Of a stretch of 64,000 nucleotides of DNA, positions 55,729-64,000 are shown piece after piece (within the stretch, counting starts at the first letter, position 1; each line of letters opens with the position of its first letter). The translations under genes and the position numbers were made by a program. This DNA comes from Chryseobacterium kimseyorum (lineage in GTDB: Bacteria; Bacteroidota; Bacteroidia; Flavobacteriales; Weeksellaceae). The DNA is taken from the NCBI RefSeq assembly GCF_025971945.1, contig NZ_JAPDHW010000005.1:201996-265995 (forward strand), given 5' to 3'. The notes under the pieces were generated by a model. The model was not told the origin of the DNA. It searched no databases and was given only the letters and a program-made list of their open reading frames with translations.

Positions 55729-57465
55729 TTAGTAGCCTTCATTCTGCGTCAGGTAACCGGGCACACTTGAGGCCCCATCCATCGCGGACTGAGGAATTGG
55801 AAATAATCTTTTTCTCGGATCAGCATTTGTTTTTGATGTGTAAACATCCTCATAATGCCCGAATCTGATCATATCTGTTCTTCTGGAATATTCCCAGTAA
55901 AATTCAAAACCTCTTTCACGGTAAAGCAAATCAAGATTAATTGAAGGTAAAGATGGCGGAGTTACAGCCGGGCGTGCAGTTCGCGAAGCCCTTACCAGAT
56001 TCACATCCAGTAAAGCTGCTGCCGCATTCCCTTTTCTTAACTGAGCTTCTGCTCTCATTAAATAAATATCTGCCAAACGCAACAATACAATATCCGCATT
56101 TCCTCTGTTTCTTCCTGTATCTGAAGTTCTGCTGTACTGGTATTTTGAGACTCTGTAACCGTCAGTATAATCTTTATTGTTAGGATTTTCCAAGTCAATA
56201 TCCAAGGTGTGATTTACATAATTTACAAATCCGTTTCTCTGCTCAATAATAGGATAGATTTTATATTGGCCATTTGATGTTTGAAAAGGCTGACCGTTTG
56301 ATGCATTTCTCAAACCCCACTGCACTCCTCTCTGAATTCCTCTGTTAATCTCATACGTAGAACCATTTACAAGGAAAAAATGATTAGCATCATTTGCAGG
56401 AGTGACACCCGTCAGATTCTGTAAATTTTGTGGAACCGTAAAGTTTTCTTTATAGAATCTTGCATCTGCCAATGCAGGATCTGTGCTTCCGTAAGCCTGA
56501 ACCCAGGTATTATAAAAATCAGACGTAATGGCTGGACCGTCTGTTCCGTTTGCTTTCGGGAAAGCAGCCAAAGGATACTGACTTCCTGATAATGACCAGT
56601 ACCCTAATCTGTTGTGTGAAGTTGTAAGATCCTGACGCTGATCAATAGCAAAAATCAACTCCTTGTTTGAGTGGTTATTATCATCAAAAATCGCAAAATA
56701 TTCCGGAGACAGAATGTATAAGCCAGAATTGATTACTTTATTAGAATACTCAATCACCTTATCCATATCGGTTGCCGAGAAAGTAGGTGTTCCGTAAGGA
56801 TTTCTGTAAACACCCGCATTAAGATACAACTGTGCTAAAAATCCGTTTACTGAAGCCTGAGACATTCTTCCAGGACCTTTTGTATTGCCAAGACTGTTAA
56901 CAACGTCCAGAAACTCAGTTTCGATATAGGTAATCGCCTCCTGTCTTCTTAAAATCTGAGAGTCCTGACCAGTTACATCTTTTTTAAATGCAATCCCCCA
57001 GTAATCCAGCATCAACATATTGTAGTAAGCTCTCAAAGCTCTCATTTCCACAAGTGCTTTAGCCGCATTAGGATCCGTAGCAGCAAGAGGCTGTAGTTTT
57101 TCGATCGCCGTTACTGTTCTTGAAATCATTAAGGTAAATGCAGACCATGTCTGTTGCACTACAACGTTGGTAGTCGTCGTTGTATGCTGGTGAAGCTCAA
57201 TATACTTCCCACCGTCATACCAATCATTCCCGCTACCTCTCGGAGGAAGAATCCCCTGATCTGTGCTGATTAACTGTAGACCGTAATTTTTTGTATGAGT
57301 AAAAGCATCAGGAAGCGGTCCGTAAGCCGGAGCAACTACAGATTCCACTACATTGCTTGCCTGCACTTCCAGCGATTCATCAATAATCTGTTCAGATAAA
57401 TCTGTACATCCTACAGCAACAAGAGCGCTTAAACTCAGTATAGAGATTAAAAATTTATTTTTCAT
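55729..57465 (-). CDS. SusD/RagB-family nutrient-binding outer-membrane lipoprotein
   Basis: 578 residues. Lipoprotein signal MKNKFLISILSLSALVAVGC, lipid on Cys20. SusD-like TPR core (TVTAIEKLQPLAATDPNAAK, ALVEMRALRAYYNMLMLDYW) and the C-terminal SusD block (LRLADIYLMRAEAQLRKGN, YRERGFEFYWEYSRRTDMIR). It forms the lid over the SusC-like transporter encoded 24 bases upstream in the same operon. The substrate cannot be read from the sequence; nearby phosphatases suggest phosphorylated organic compounds. Confidence 0.95.
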   Translation of the reverse strand: MKNKFLISILSLSALVAVGCTDLSEQIIDESLEVQASNVVESVVAPAYGPLPDAFTHTKNYGLQLISTDQGILPPRGSGNDWYDGGKYIELHQHTTTTTNVVVQQTWSAFTLMISRTVTAIEKLQPLAATDPNAAKALVEMRALRAYYNMLMLDYWGIAFKKDVTGQDSQILRRQEAITYIETEFLDVVNSLGNTKGPGRMSQASVNGFLAQLYLNAGVYRNPYGTPTFSATDMDKVIEYSNKVINSGLYILSPEYFAIFDDNNHSNKELIFAIDQRQDLTTSHNRLGYWSLSGSQYPLAAFPKANGTDGPAITSDFYNTWVQAYGSTDPALADARFYKENFTVPQNLQNLTGVTPANDANHFFLVNGSTYEINRGIQRGVQWGLRNASNGQPFQTSNGQYKIYPIIEQRNGFVNYVNHTLDIDLENPNNKDYTDGYRVSKYQYSRTSDTGRNRGNADIVLLRLADIYLMRAEAQLRKGNAAAALLDVNLVRASRTARPAVTPPSLPSINLDLLYRERGFEFYWEYSRRTDMIRFGHYEDVYTSKTNADPRKRLFPIPQSAMDGASSVPGYLTQNEGY

Positions 57466-57489
57466 TTTTTTCTTTTTTTAAATAATTAA

Positions 57490-60255
57490 TTAAAATGCTA
57501 CGTTTACACCAAATACAAAGCTTCTCGCTTTAGGATACGTACTGTAATCAATACCGAATGACTGAATTCCTCCCTGTGAAAGACCTGTATTAATTTCAGG
57601 ATCAAAGCCTGAATATTTAGTTATCACAAATAAATTCTGAGCGGTGACAGAAAATCTGATGTTTCTTACGTGATCACCAATTCCTAAGATGGCAGGATTT
57701 AAATTATACCCCAAAGTCGCATTGTTTAATCTGAAATAATCTCCTTTTTCTAAATATCTCGTAGAAATTACATTGGTATTGTTTACGCTCTCATTAGGAA
57801 ACTGAGTGGCAACATCGGTTGTGTTCTGTGATATCCCCAATCTGCCTCTTGTAAATAATGTGGAAGCGGTGTTATTGTAAATCATATTCCCTGAAACTCC
57901 ATTAAAATTCAACCCTAAATCAAAATTTTTGTAAGCTGCTTTTAAATATAAGTTATAGGTAAAGTCAGGTAGAGCACTTCCTGCTGCTACTCTATCGTTA
58001 TCAGTAATTATTCCGTCGCCGTCTACATCTCTGAAGACATTGGTTCCGTTTTCACTGAGACCTATAAATTCTCTTACGTAAAAAGTTCCTATTGGCTGAC
58101 CGTTGATATAACCGTTGATCACAGCATTGGTAGTTCCCGGACCCTGAGCCTCGCCTGTTGTAAGAACTTTGTATGGAGAATCTTTCACTTCGTTTTTAAT
58201 AATCGATGCATTTCCACCGATGCTGTAAGTAAAATCTTTATTTCTGTCACTGCTGTAGTCTAATGCAAACTCCCATCCCGTATTGTTGATCGAAATGTTT
58301 GGAATGTTTTTCCACATTTTTTCAGCAGGTTCGATGGGATCCGTCGGGTTAATTTCCAAAAGAATATTGTCTGAAACTTTTTTGAAGAAATCTACCGTAC
58401 CGGTCAATCTGTTGTTCAGAAATCCGAAATCGACTCCGATATTGGTCTGAGTGGTCACTTCCCACTGAAGATCAGGATTATTTGCTCTCACCAAATAAAC
58501 TCCGACAGGATAATTTCCACTGTCATTTAAAGGATAAGTAGCCTGCCCGGAACCTGTAGAATCGGCCTTATAACTTCGCTTGGTTATTTTACTTGGAATT
58601 TCCTGATTCCCGGTTTTACCCCAGCTCGCTCTCAGTTTTAAATTACTAACTGCATCTACATTGCTTAGGAAATCTTCTTTAATAACATTCCAACCTGCAG
58701 CTACCGACGGGAAATATCCATAGCGATTGTTTTCCCCGAACTTTGAAGAACCATCTGCTCTCAACGTAGCTGTAAGAAGGTATTTGTCATTAAAATCATA
58801 ATTTACTCTACCAAACCAAGATTGCAACTCATTTCTATTGGCAATAATTGATGTCGTAGAATTCGTTAAGCTTGCTGCAGGAATCTGATATTGTGGCTCG
58901 ATCCCGTTGATTGGGAAATTCTGATAATACCAACCTCTTGTTGTCAGCTTTAATTTCTGATAAGAGTGACCGGCCATTACATTAAAATCATGATTTTTGA
59001 TTTTAAATTTATACGTTAAAGTGTTTTCTATCAACGTATTGTTATTGGAGTAATAACTTAAATCTAAAGTACCAATTTCCAAAGGAACAGCATGCGGAAT
59101 ATTCTGAATCACACGGTCTGCCGAAGAATAATCAACACCCAGATTCATTTTATAGGTCAAGCCCCTTATAATTTCTACCGAAGGCGATACGTTTGCTAAA
59201 ATTCTGTTGTTGTTTGTAAAATCTTTGTAAATCTCACGGCGTATAAGTGGATTAAATGCGCCATTGTTAAACACAGCAGTTGGCGCACCGTTAGTATACG
59301 CCGGATATGTTGGGTTCCAGGTTAGCATTTCAGAAACCACACTTGTTGCGTTGGGTCTGTTATTTTCAGTTTTGGTTCCGTTTAGGTTAAAATCGATATT
59401 TACTCTTCCGTCGAATGCCTTTTGCGACATATTAATACGACCTGTATACCTTTTCAATGAGCTGTTATATAAGATACCTTCCTGATCTTCGTATCCCAAA
59501 GCAGCGTAGTAATTTGAAGTATCAGTTGCTCCGGCCGCTGAGAAATTCACATTTTTAGAAACAGCAGTTCTTGTTAATTCATCCTGCCAATCGGTACTTC
59601 CGCCCATATCATCCAGTTTCCCACCGATTGCAGTAACCTGCTGTCTGAATTCATCTGCAGTGAAAACATCCATTTTATTGGCAAGGTTAGAAATCGTAAG
59701 GTTCGACGAAAGATTCATCTGCGTTCTTCCTTTTTTACCTTTTTTGGTAGTGATCACAATCACCCCGTTCGCTCCTCTTGCACCGTAGATGGCCGCTGCT
59801 GAAGCATCTTTTAAAACATCCAAAGATGCAATATCATCAGGATTAATGAAATTCATCGGGTTATTTGCTACTCCAGTGTTGCTGTTATCGATTACAAAAC
59901 CGTCAATAACATATAAAGGTGTCGTTCCTGAACGTAAACTTCCTACCCCACGGATAACAATATTCTGATTGGCTCCCGGTTCGCCGCTTACGCTGGCAAC
60001 ATTCACACCGGCGACTTTACCCTGAAGAAGCTGACCTACGTTGGCAACAAGACCTTTATTAAAATCTTCACTCTTTACAGATCCGATTGCACCGGTAATA
60101 TCAGATTTTTTCTGCGAGCCGTAACCCACCATTACTACTTCATCAATATCTTTCACCTTAGTCTCATCCTTTACAGTATCCGAGATTGTATTCTGCGCAA
60201 ATGTAAAACTCACACAACCCATCAGAACTGTCGGTACCAAATAAATACGTTTCAT
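57490..60255 (-). CDS. SusC/RagA-family TonB-linked outer-membrane transporter
   Basis: 921 residues from ATG 60255 (MKRIYLVPTVLMGCVSFTFA). A start at 60270 is unlikely because the -7 box covers it. After the signal peptide comes directly the TonB-box region (EVVMVGYG, 39-46), so the carboxypeptidase-regulatory-like N-terminal domain found in most SusC proteins is absent. Plug domain ~50-165 (LQGKVAGVNV, NPDDIASLDVLKDASAAAIY, GANGVIVITTKKGKKG), then a 22-strand barrel to the final Phe (SFVFGVNVAF). Imports the substrate held by the SusD partner, powered by TonB-ExbBD. Confidence 0.95.
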   Translation of the reverse strand: MKRIYLVPTVLMGCVSFTFAQNTISDTVKDETKVKDIDEVVMVGYGSQKKSDITGAIGSVKSEDFNKGLVANVGQLLQGKVAGVNVASVSGEPGANQNIVIRGVGSLRSGTTPLYVIDGFVIDNSNTGVANNPMNFINPDDIASLDVLKDASAAAIYGARGANGVIVITTKKGKKGRTQMNLSSNLTISNLANKMDVFTADEFRQQVTAIGGKLDDMGGSTDWQDELTRTAVSKNVNFSAAGATDTSNYYAALGYEDQEGILYNSSLKRYTGRINMSQKAFDGRVNIDFNLNGTKTENNRPNATSVVSEMLTWNPTYPAYTNGAPTAVFNNGAFNPLIRREIYKDFTNNNRILANVSPSVEIIRGLTYKMNLGVDYSSADRVIQNIPHAVPLEIGTLDLSYYSNNNTLIENTLTYKFKIKNHDFNVMAGHSYQKLKLTTRGWYYQNFPINGIEPQYQIPAASLTNSTTSIIANRNELQSWFGRVNYDFNDKYLLTATLRADGSSKFGENNRYGYFPSVAAGWNVIKEDFLSNVDAVSNLKLRASWGKTGNQEIPSKITKRSYKADSTGSGQATYPLNDSGNYPVGVYLVRANNPDLQWEVTTQTNIGVDFGFLNNRLTGTVDFFKKVSDNILLEINPTDPIEPAEKMWKNIPNISINNTGWEFALDYSSDRNKDFTYSIGGNASIIKNEVKDSPYKVLTTGEAQGPGTTNAVINGYINGQPIGTFYVREFIGLSENGTNVFRDVDGDGIITDNDRVAAGSALPDFTYNLYLKAAYKNFDLGLNFNGVSGNMIYNNTASTLFTRGRLGISQNTTDVATQFPNESVNNTNVISTRYLEKGDYFRLNNATLGYNLNPAILGIGDHVRNIRFSVTAQNLFVITKYSGFDPEINTGLSQGGIQSFGIDYSTYPKARSFVFGVNVAF

Positions 60256-60267
60256 TCTTTTTTTGTG

Positions 60268-60275
60268 CAAAATTA
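60268..60275 (-). promoter_or_regulatory. -7 box of the susC-susD operon
   Basis: TAATTTTG on the minus strand, matching TAnnTTTG, 12 bases before the chosen ATG. No good -33 box is seen, as would fit a promoter that needs an activator. Confidence 0.5.
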
Positions 60276-60479
60276 GGTTTGCGAAACGGCAGATTATGTT
60301 AAGTAAGCTTTAATAAATGAATATTAAAAAGTTAATACAATGTGAATTTTGTTGCCGAAAATTAAATTTATATAAACATTTAAGAAGCCGTAATTCCTAA
60401 AAAACTTTTAATCAGCAAACTACCCGTTAATATTGAGATGTCAGTTTTCAACTCTACTTTTTGAGACGTGATTTGTAGC

Positions 60480-60487
60480 TAATTTTG
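60480..60487 (+). promoter_or_regulatory. -7 box of the phosphatase operon
   Basis: TAATTTTG on the plus strand, 45 bases before the phosphatase ATG. A TTTG lies 16 bases upstream (60460-60463), closer than the usual 19-20, so activator dependence is possible. I cannot identify a Pho box. Confidence 0.5.
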
Positions 60488-60532
60488 CCAACTGATTTCA
60501 CTTTAATTCATATTATAAAAAATTCAATCATT

Positions 60533-61657
60533 ATGAAATTTACTTACATTATTACTAAAATTAATAAACTAATATTCCTCTCTTTGCTTCTTTTCACAGC
60601 AATAATTAAATCTCAAACACAAAAACCGATTAATATTATTTTTATGATTGGAGACGGAATGGGCGTTTCTCAAGTCACTTCCGCTTTTTATTTTGGAGAC
60701 TCTGAACCCAACTTTCAGAAATTTAAAGTTGTCGGACTTTCTGAGACTTCTTCAACAAGCGACTGGGTTACCGATTCAGCTGCAGGAGCGACCGCACTGT
60801 CAACAGGCGAAAAAACCTACAAGCGGGCGATTGGTGTTGATCAAGATTCCATTGCACTGCCAACTATTTTAGAACAGCTTCAGAAAAAAAATTATCAAAC
60901 CGGATTGGTTAGTCTTACCAGCATCACGCATGCAACACCGGCTTCATATTATGCGCATGTGAAAGACAGAGACCTTCATGAAGATATCGCATTAGATTTA
61001 GTCAAAGCAAACGTCAATTTCCTTGCAGGCGGAGGACTGAAGTTTTTCAATAAAAGAAAAGATTGTAAAAATCTTTTAAATGAATTTAAAAAACTCAACT
61101 ATAATATAGATACTCTCAAACTTTCAAAACCCATTCAGAATAAAAACAACTTTTATTTGTTGGCTCAGGACGAACTTCCCAACAAAGTTCAGGGAAGAGG
61201 AGATTTTCTTCCGGAAGCTACCCAGACAGCGTTAGATTATTTATCAAACAACAAAAAACCATTTTTCCTGATGGTCGAAGGTTCGTTTATCGATTGGGGC
61301 GGACATGCTAAGGATGGCGAAATGATGGTAAAAGAAGTACTTGATTTTGATAAAACCATCGGTGTGGTTATGAAATTTATTAAAGAAAATCCAAACACAC
61401 TTCTGGTGGTCACCGCAGATCACGAAACCGGAGGAGCCAGCATCGGAAAATTTATGGAAAAAGATCCTGCAGGAAAAGAAAAAAACATCAAAAACAAAGT
61501 ACAGATCAACTTCATAGACAATCAGCATACGGCGGCTTTGGTTCCTGTTTTTGCAATGGGGAAAAATCAGGAGCTCTTCTCGGGAGTTTACCCTAACAAT
61601 ACAATCTATCACAAACTCGTGGAAGCGTTGAAAAAATCAGGCGTTCAGCTTAAATAA
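60533..61657 (+). CDS. alkaline phosphatase
   Basis: 374 residues from ATG 60533; an upstream extension to 60485 would place 16 residues before the signal peptide (MKFTYIITKINKLIFLSLLL...IIKSQ). Hydrolyses phosphomonoesters in the periplasm or outside. PhoA-type fold: first metal Asp in IFMIGDGMGVSQV, nucleophile Ser82 in VTDSAAGATALSTGEK, metal ligands in EGSFIDWGGHAKD and VVTADHETGG, His in NQHTAALVPVF. Followed 22 bases on by a second phosphatase; divergent from the SusC/SusD operon. Confidence 0.95.
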   Translation: MKFTYIITKINKLIFLSLLLFTAIIKSQTQKPINIIFMIGDGMGVSQVTSAFYFGDSEPNFQKFKVVGLSETSSTSDWVTDSAAGATALSTGEKTYKRAIGVDQDSIALPTILEQLQKKNYQTGLVSLTSITHATPASYYAHVKDRDLHEDIALDLVKANVNFLAGGGLKFFNKRKDCKNLLNEFKKLNYNIDTLKLSKPIQNKNNFYLLAQDELPNKVQGRGDFLPEATQTALDYLSNNKKPFFLMVEGSFIDWGGHAKDGEMMVKEVLDFDKTIGVVMKFIKENPNTLLVVTADHETGGASIGKFMEKDPAGKEKNIKNKVQINFIDNQHTAALVPVFAMGKNQELFSGVYPNNTIYHKLVEALKKSGVQLK

Positions 61658-61679
61658 TCTCATTTAAACTTTATAAACA

Positions 61680-63461
61680 ATGATTTCATTTAAATATAAA
61701 ATAAGAATCTTACTCATTCTTTTAATCGGATTGAAAATTTCAGCGCAAAATCCGAAAGCACATTCACACAATGATTACGAACATAAAATTCCTTTCTGGT
61801 ACGCGTTGGGAGCGGGAGCACAATCGATAGAAGCAGACGTTTTCCTTGAAAACAATGAGTTGTTTGTCGCACATAATCAAAGAGACATTTCGAAAGCAAG
61901 AACTTTTGAAAATCTGTACCTGAAGTCAATAGAGCAGGTGACTGAACTTAATTTAACTCCAGAAAAACCCATTCAGATTTTAATTGATATAAAAACAGAT
62001 GCAAAATCAACGCTTCAGAAAATTGTTTCTGAAATTAAAAAGCATCCAAAAATCATCAGTCAGAAGACATTCAGCTTTGTGATTTCCGGCAATCAACCGA
62101 AGCCTGAAGAATTTACTTCCTATCCGGATTTTATTAAGTTTGATTATCAACATTTAATAAATCTGACTCCACAGCAATGGGAGAAAGTTGCGTTAGTCAG
62201 CTTAAACTTCAGGCATTACTCAAGCTGGAACGGAAAAGGCGGATTAACTGAAGAAGATCTTCCTAAGGTCAACAATATTATTAAGGAAGCTAAAAAATTC
62301 CATAAACCCATTAGATTTTGGGCAATTCCGGATTCCAAAACTTCATGGGAATTTTTTGCCAATGCCGGTGTCGATTACATTAACACCGACAAACCTAAAG
62401 AATGCGTTGAATATATTTCAACTTTAAAATCAAGAACTTACAAGAACGAACTATTTTCCGAAGTTTATACTCCCAAATTTCTTTATGAAAACAAAAACAT
62501 TCCCGTAAAGAATGTAATCTTACTGATCGGCGACGGAAACGGATTATCTCAAATCTCTTCATCCGTTTTAGCAAATAAAGGACAGCTCACGTTGACCCAA
62601 CTTAAAAATATCGGTTTAATTAAAACATCTTCCACCGATAATTTTTCGACAGATTCCGCAGCCGGCGCTTCAGCGTTTGGAACAGGAAAGAAAACAAAAA
62701 ACAGATTTATTGGAGTAGATACCGAAGGCAAACCAATCGAAAATCTTACTGAAATTTTATCTAAAAAAGGGTTCAACACAGGAATTATCACAACAGATGA
62801 AATCGTTGGCGCCACACCATCCGCATTCTACGCACATCAAAAAGACCGTGGAATGGAAAAGGAAATAGCAGACGATTTAGCTAAAAGTAAACTTACATTT
62901 TTTGCTGCAGGAGGGAAATCAAAAGTTCCGGATTTACCACAGTTTACCCTCGCTCAAAAACCCGAAGAAATCAGCACGAGCCGGGCAGAACGTCTGGCTT
63001 ATTATATTTCAGACAAAGGAGTACCTTCTTACCTGAAAGGCCGTGGAAACCTGCTTTCCGACCTAGTTGAAAACGGATTACAGTTTTTAAACTCAAGAAA
63101 GAAACCTTTTTTTATGATGATTGAAGCTGCACAGATTGACAGTGGAGGCCACAGCAATAACACCGGCACTATTGTAACCGAAGGAATTGATTTTGACAGA
63201 GCCATTACCAAAGCGGTACAGTTTGCAGACCAGAATCCGGGCACACTTATTGTGATCACTGCAGATCATGAAACTGGTGGATTCAGTATTCCTCACGGAG
63301 ATTTAAAGACAAATACAGTTGAAGGAGATTTTACCACAGATGATCATTCTGCAACCTTAATCCCTGTATTTTCTTACGGACCGAAATCGGAAAACTTCAC
63401 CGGTGTTTATGAAAACAATGAGATTTTTCATAAAATTTTAAGCACTTTAAAAATTAAATAA
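61680..63461 (+). CDS. fusion of glycerophosphodiesterase-like domain and alkaline phosphatase
   Basis: 593 residues. Signal peptide ends KISAQ (23). Residues ~25-260 resemble the GDPD/PI-PLC-like TIM barrel: AHSHNDYEH (27-35) with His, SIEADVFLENNELFVAHN (Glu, Asp, His), IQILIDIKTDA, and VDYINTDKP near the end. Residues ~278-593 are an alkaline phosphatase with NVILLIGDGNGLSQI, nucleophile Ser326 in STDSAAGASAFGTGKKT, AAQIDSGGHSNNTG, VITADHETGGFSI and DDHSATLIPVF. One protein could thus cleave a phosphodiester and then the resulting monoester. Co-directional with the first phosphatase, 22 bases apart. Confidence 0.92.
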   Translation: MISFKYKIRILLILLIGLKISAQNPKAHSHNDYEHKIPFWYALGAGAQSIEADVFLENNELFVAHNQRDISKARTFENLYLKSIEQVTELNLTPEKPIQILIDIKTDAKSTLQKIVSEIKKHPKIISQKTFSFVISGNQPKPEEFTSYPDFIKFDYQHLINLTPQQWEKVALVSLNFRHYSSWNGKGGLTEEDLPKVNNIIKEAKKFHKPIRFWAIPDSKTSWEFFANAGVDYINTDKPKECVEYISTLKSRTYKNELFSEVYTPKFLYENKNIPVKNVILLIGDGNGLSQISSSVLANKGQLTLTQLKNIGLIKTSSTDNFSTDSAAGASAFGTGKKTKNRFIGVDTEGKPIENLTEILSKKGFNTGIITTDEIVGATPSAFYAHQKDRGMEKEIADDLAKSKLTFFAAGGKSKVPDLPQFTLAQKPEEISTSRAERLAYYISDKGVPSYLKGRGNLLSDLVENGLQFLNSRKKPFFMMIEAAQIDSGGHSNNTGTIVTEGIDFDRAITKAVQFADQNPGTLIVITADHETGGFSIPHGDLKTNTVEGDFTTDDHSATLIPVFSYGPKSENFTGVYENNEIFHKILSTLKIK

Positions 63462-63772
63462 AAACTTTCATTCAAAATCTTCATTTAAAAAAAGGCAAAA
63501 TATTAATTCAAACGATTAATAAGACTTTAAAAATGTGGTTTTCCATCTAATTTTAATAAAAATTTAAACTAAAAAGTTTTGAGAATTAAAAAATTAAAAA
63601 CTCAAAACAGACAATCAGAATTAAATTAAAATATAAACACCTGAAAACTAAAATACTAAAGTTTAATACAATAAAATAAGCGGTATTGGTCGACAAAAAA
63701 GACTAAAAAAATGTTTTATCGTAAAGAATTTTATATATTTGCACAATCTAACAATTAAAAAAATAATTTACT
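63462..63772 (+). promoter_or_regulatory. intergenic region with acpP promoter
   Basis: 310 AT-rich bases with no gene. A -7 box TATATTTG at 63734-63741 lies 31 bases before the acpP ATG; no TTG at the exact -33 distance. I see no obvious terminator hairpin for the phosphatase operon. Confidence 0.6.
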
Positions 63773-64000
63773 ATGTCAGACATTGCATCAAGAGTAAAAG
63801 CTATCATCGCTGATAAGCTTGACGTTGAAGAAACAGAGGTAACTCCAGAGGCTAGCTTCACAAATGATTTAGGAGCTGACTCACTTGATACCGTTGAGTT
63901 AATCATGGAATTTGAAAAAGAATTTAACATTCAGATCCCTGATGACCAAGCAGAAAAAATTACTACAGTAGGGCACGCTATCGCTTATATTGAAGAAGTA
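63773..64000 (+). CDS. acpP: acyl carrier protein (runs off window)
   Basis: 76 codons visible, nearly complete (usual length 77-80). [20 protein letters not shown], then [20 protein letters not shown] with Ser37, the site of 4'-phosphopantetheine attachment. Carries growing acyl chains in type II fatty-acid synthesis. The downstream gene, usually fabF, is outside. Confidence 0.97.
   Translation, partial: MSDIASRVKAIIADKLDVEETEVTPEASFTNDLGADSLDTVELIMEFEKEFNIQIPDDQAEKITTVGHAIAYIEEV

Overview
This window looks like a chromosomal piece of a Flavobacteriia genome, most likely Chryseobacterium or a close relative. The evidence is the low GC content, promoters of the Bacteroidota type (TTTG or TTG, about 19-20 bases, then TAnnTTTG), a SusC/SusD pair, Lmo0937-type and ISAon1-type proteins, and the gene order tuf-trnW-secE-nusG-rplKAJL-rpoB. 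No database search was possible; names rest on recognised motifs and gene order.

Layout. 1-3313: 5' part of rpoB (minus strand, running off the left edge). 3726-34056: a 30-kb island of six tandem, paralogous gene cassettes on the minus strand, lying between rplL and rpoB, which are normally adjacent. Read in the direction of transcription, a full cassette is (P) a ~215-227-residue exported protein ending in SVRPPP, (L) a very large modular exported protein (793-1747 residues) with thrombospondin type-3 calcium-binding repeats and a conserved ~100-residue C-terminus, and (S) a 177-198-residue exported protein ending in W-[ST]-[FY]-W. Each cassette ends in its own intrinsic terminator. I number them 1-6 from left to right. 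Cassette 1 lacks P, the signal-peptide region of L in cassette 3 is split by an A8 tract, and L of cassette 6 is frameshifted twice. One unrelated plus-strand gene (12127-12690) sits between cassettes 2 and 3.

34449-40271: rplL, rplJ, rplA, rplK, nusG, secE, tRNA-Trp and tuf (minus). They are interrupted between rplK and nusG by two plus-strand genes: a lipoprotein and an LVIVD-like lipoprotein that carries an in-frame stop. 40522-42030: a DUF4394 lipoprotein. 42289-50417: a heavy-metal RND efflux operon (CzcA/CusA-like pump, adaptor, TolC-like channel) and a two-component system. 50583-51983: a complete ISL3/ISAon1-like insertion sequence with 23-bp imperfect inverted repeats and a perfect 8-bp target duplication. 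52082-53218: eight tRNA genes, six of them in two copies of a Gly-Tyr-Thr unit. 53327-55634: hpf, a XerC-like recombinase, rpsU, tmRNA and a small membrane protein. 55729-63461: SusD/SusC and, divergently, two alkaline phosphatases, one fused to a glycerophosphodiesterase-like domain; this is probably an organic-phosphate scavenging locus. 63773-64000: 5' part of acpP.

The candidate new system is the six-fold P-L-S cassette array. Its three families have recognisable C-terminal signatures, the L proteins are mosaics of shared domains, and the P genes of three cassettes share an upstream promoter block. I infer a diversifying secreted or surface adhesin system; the function is not demonstrated by the sequence.
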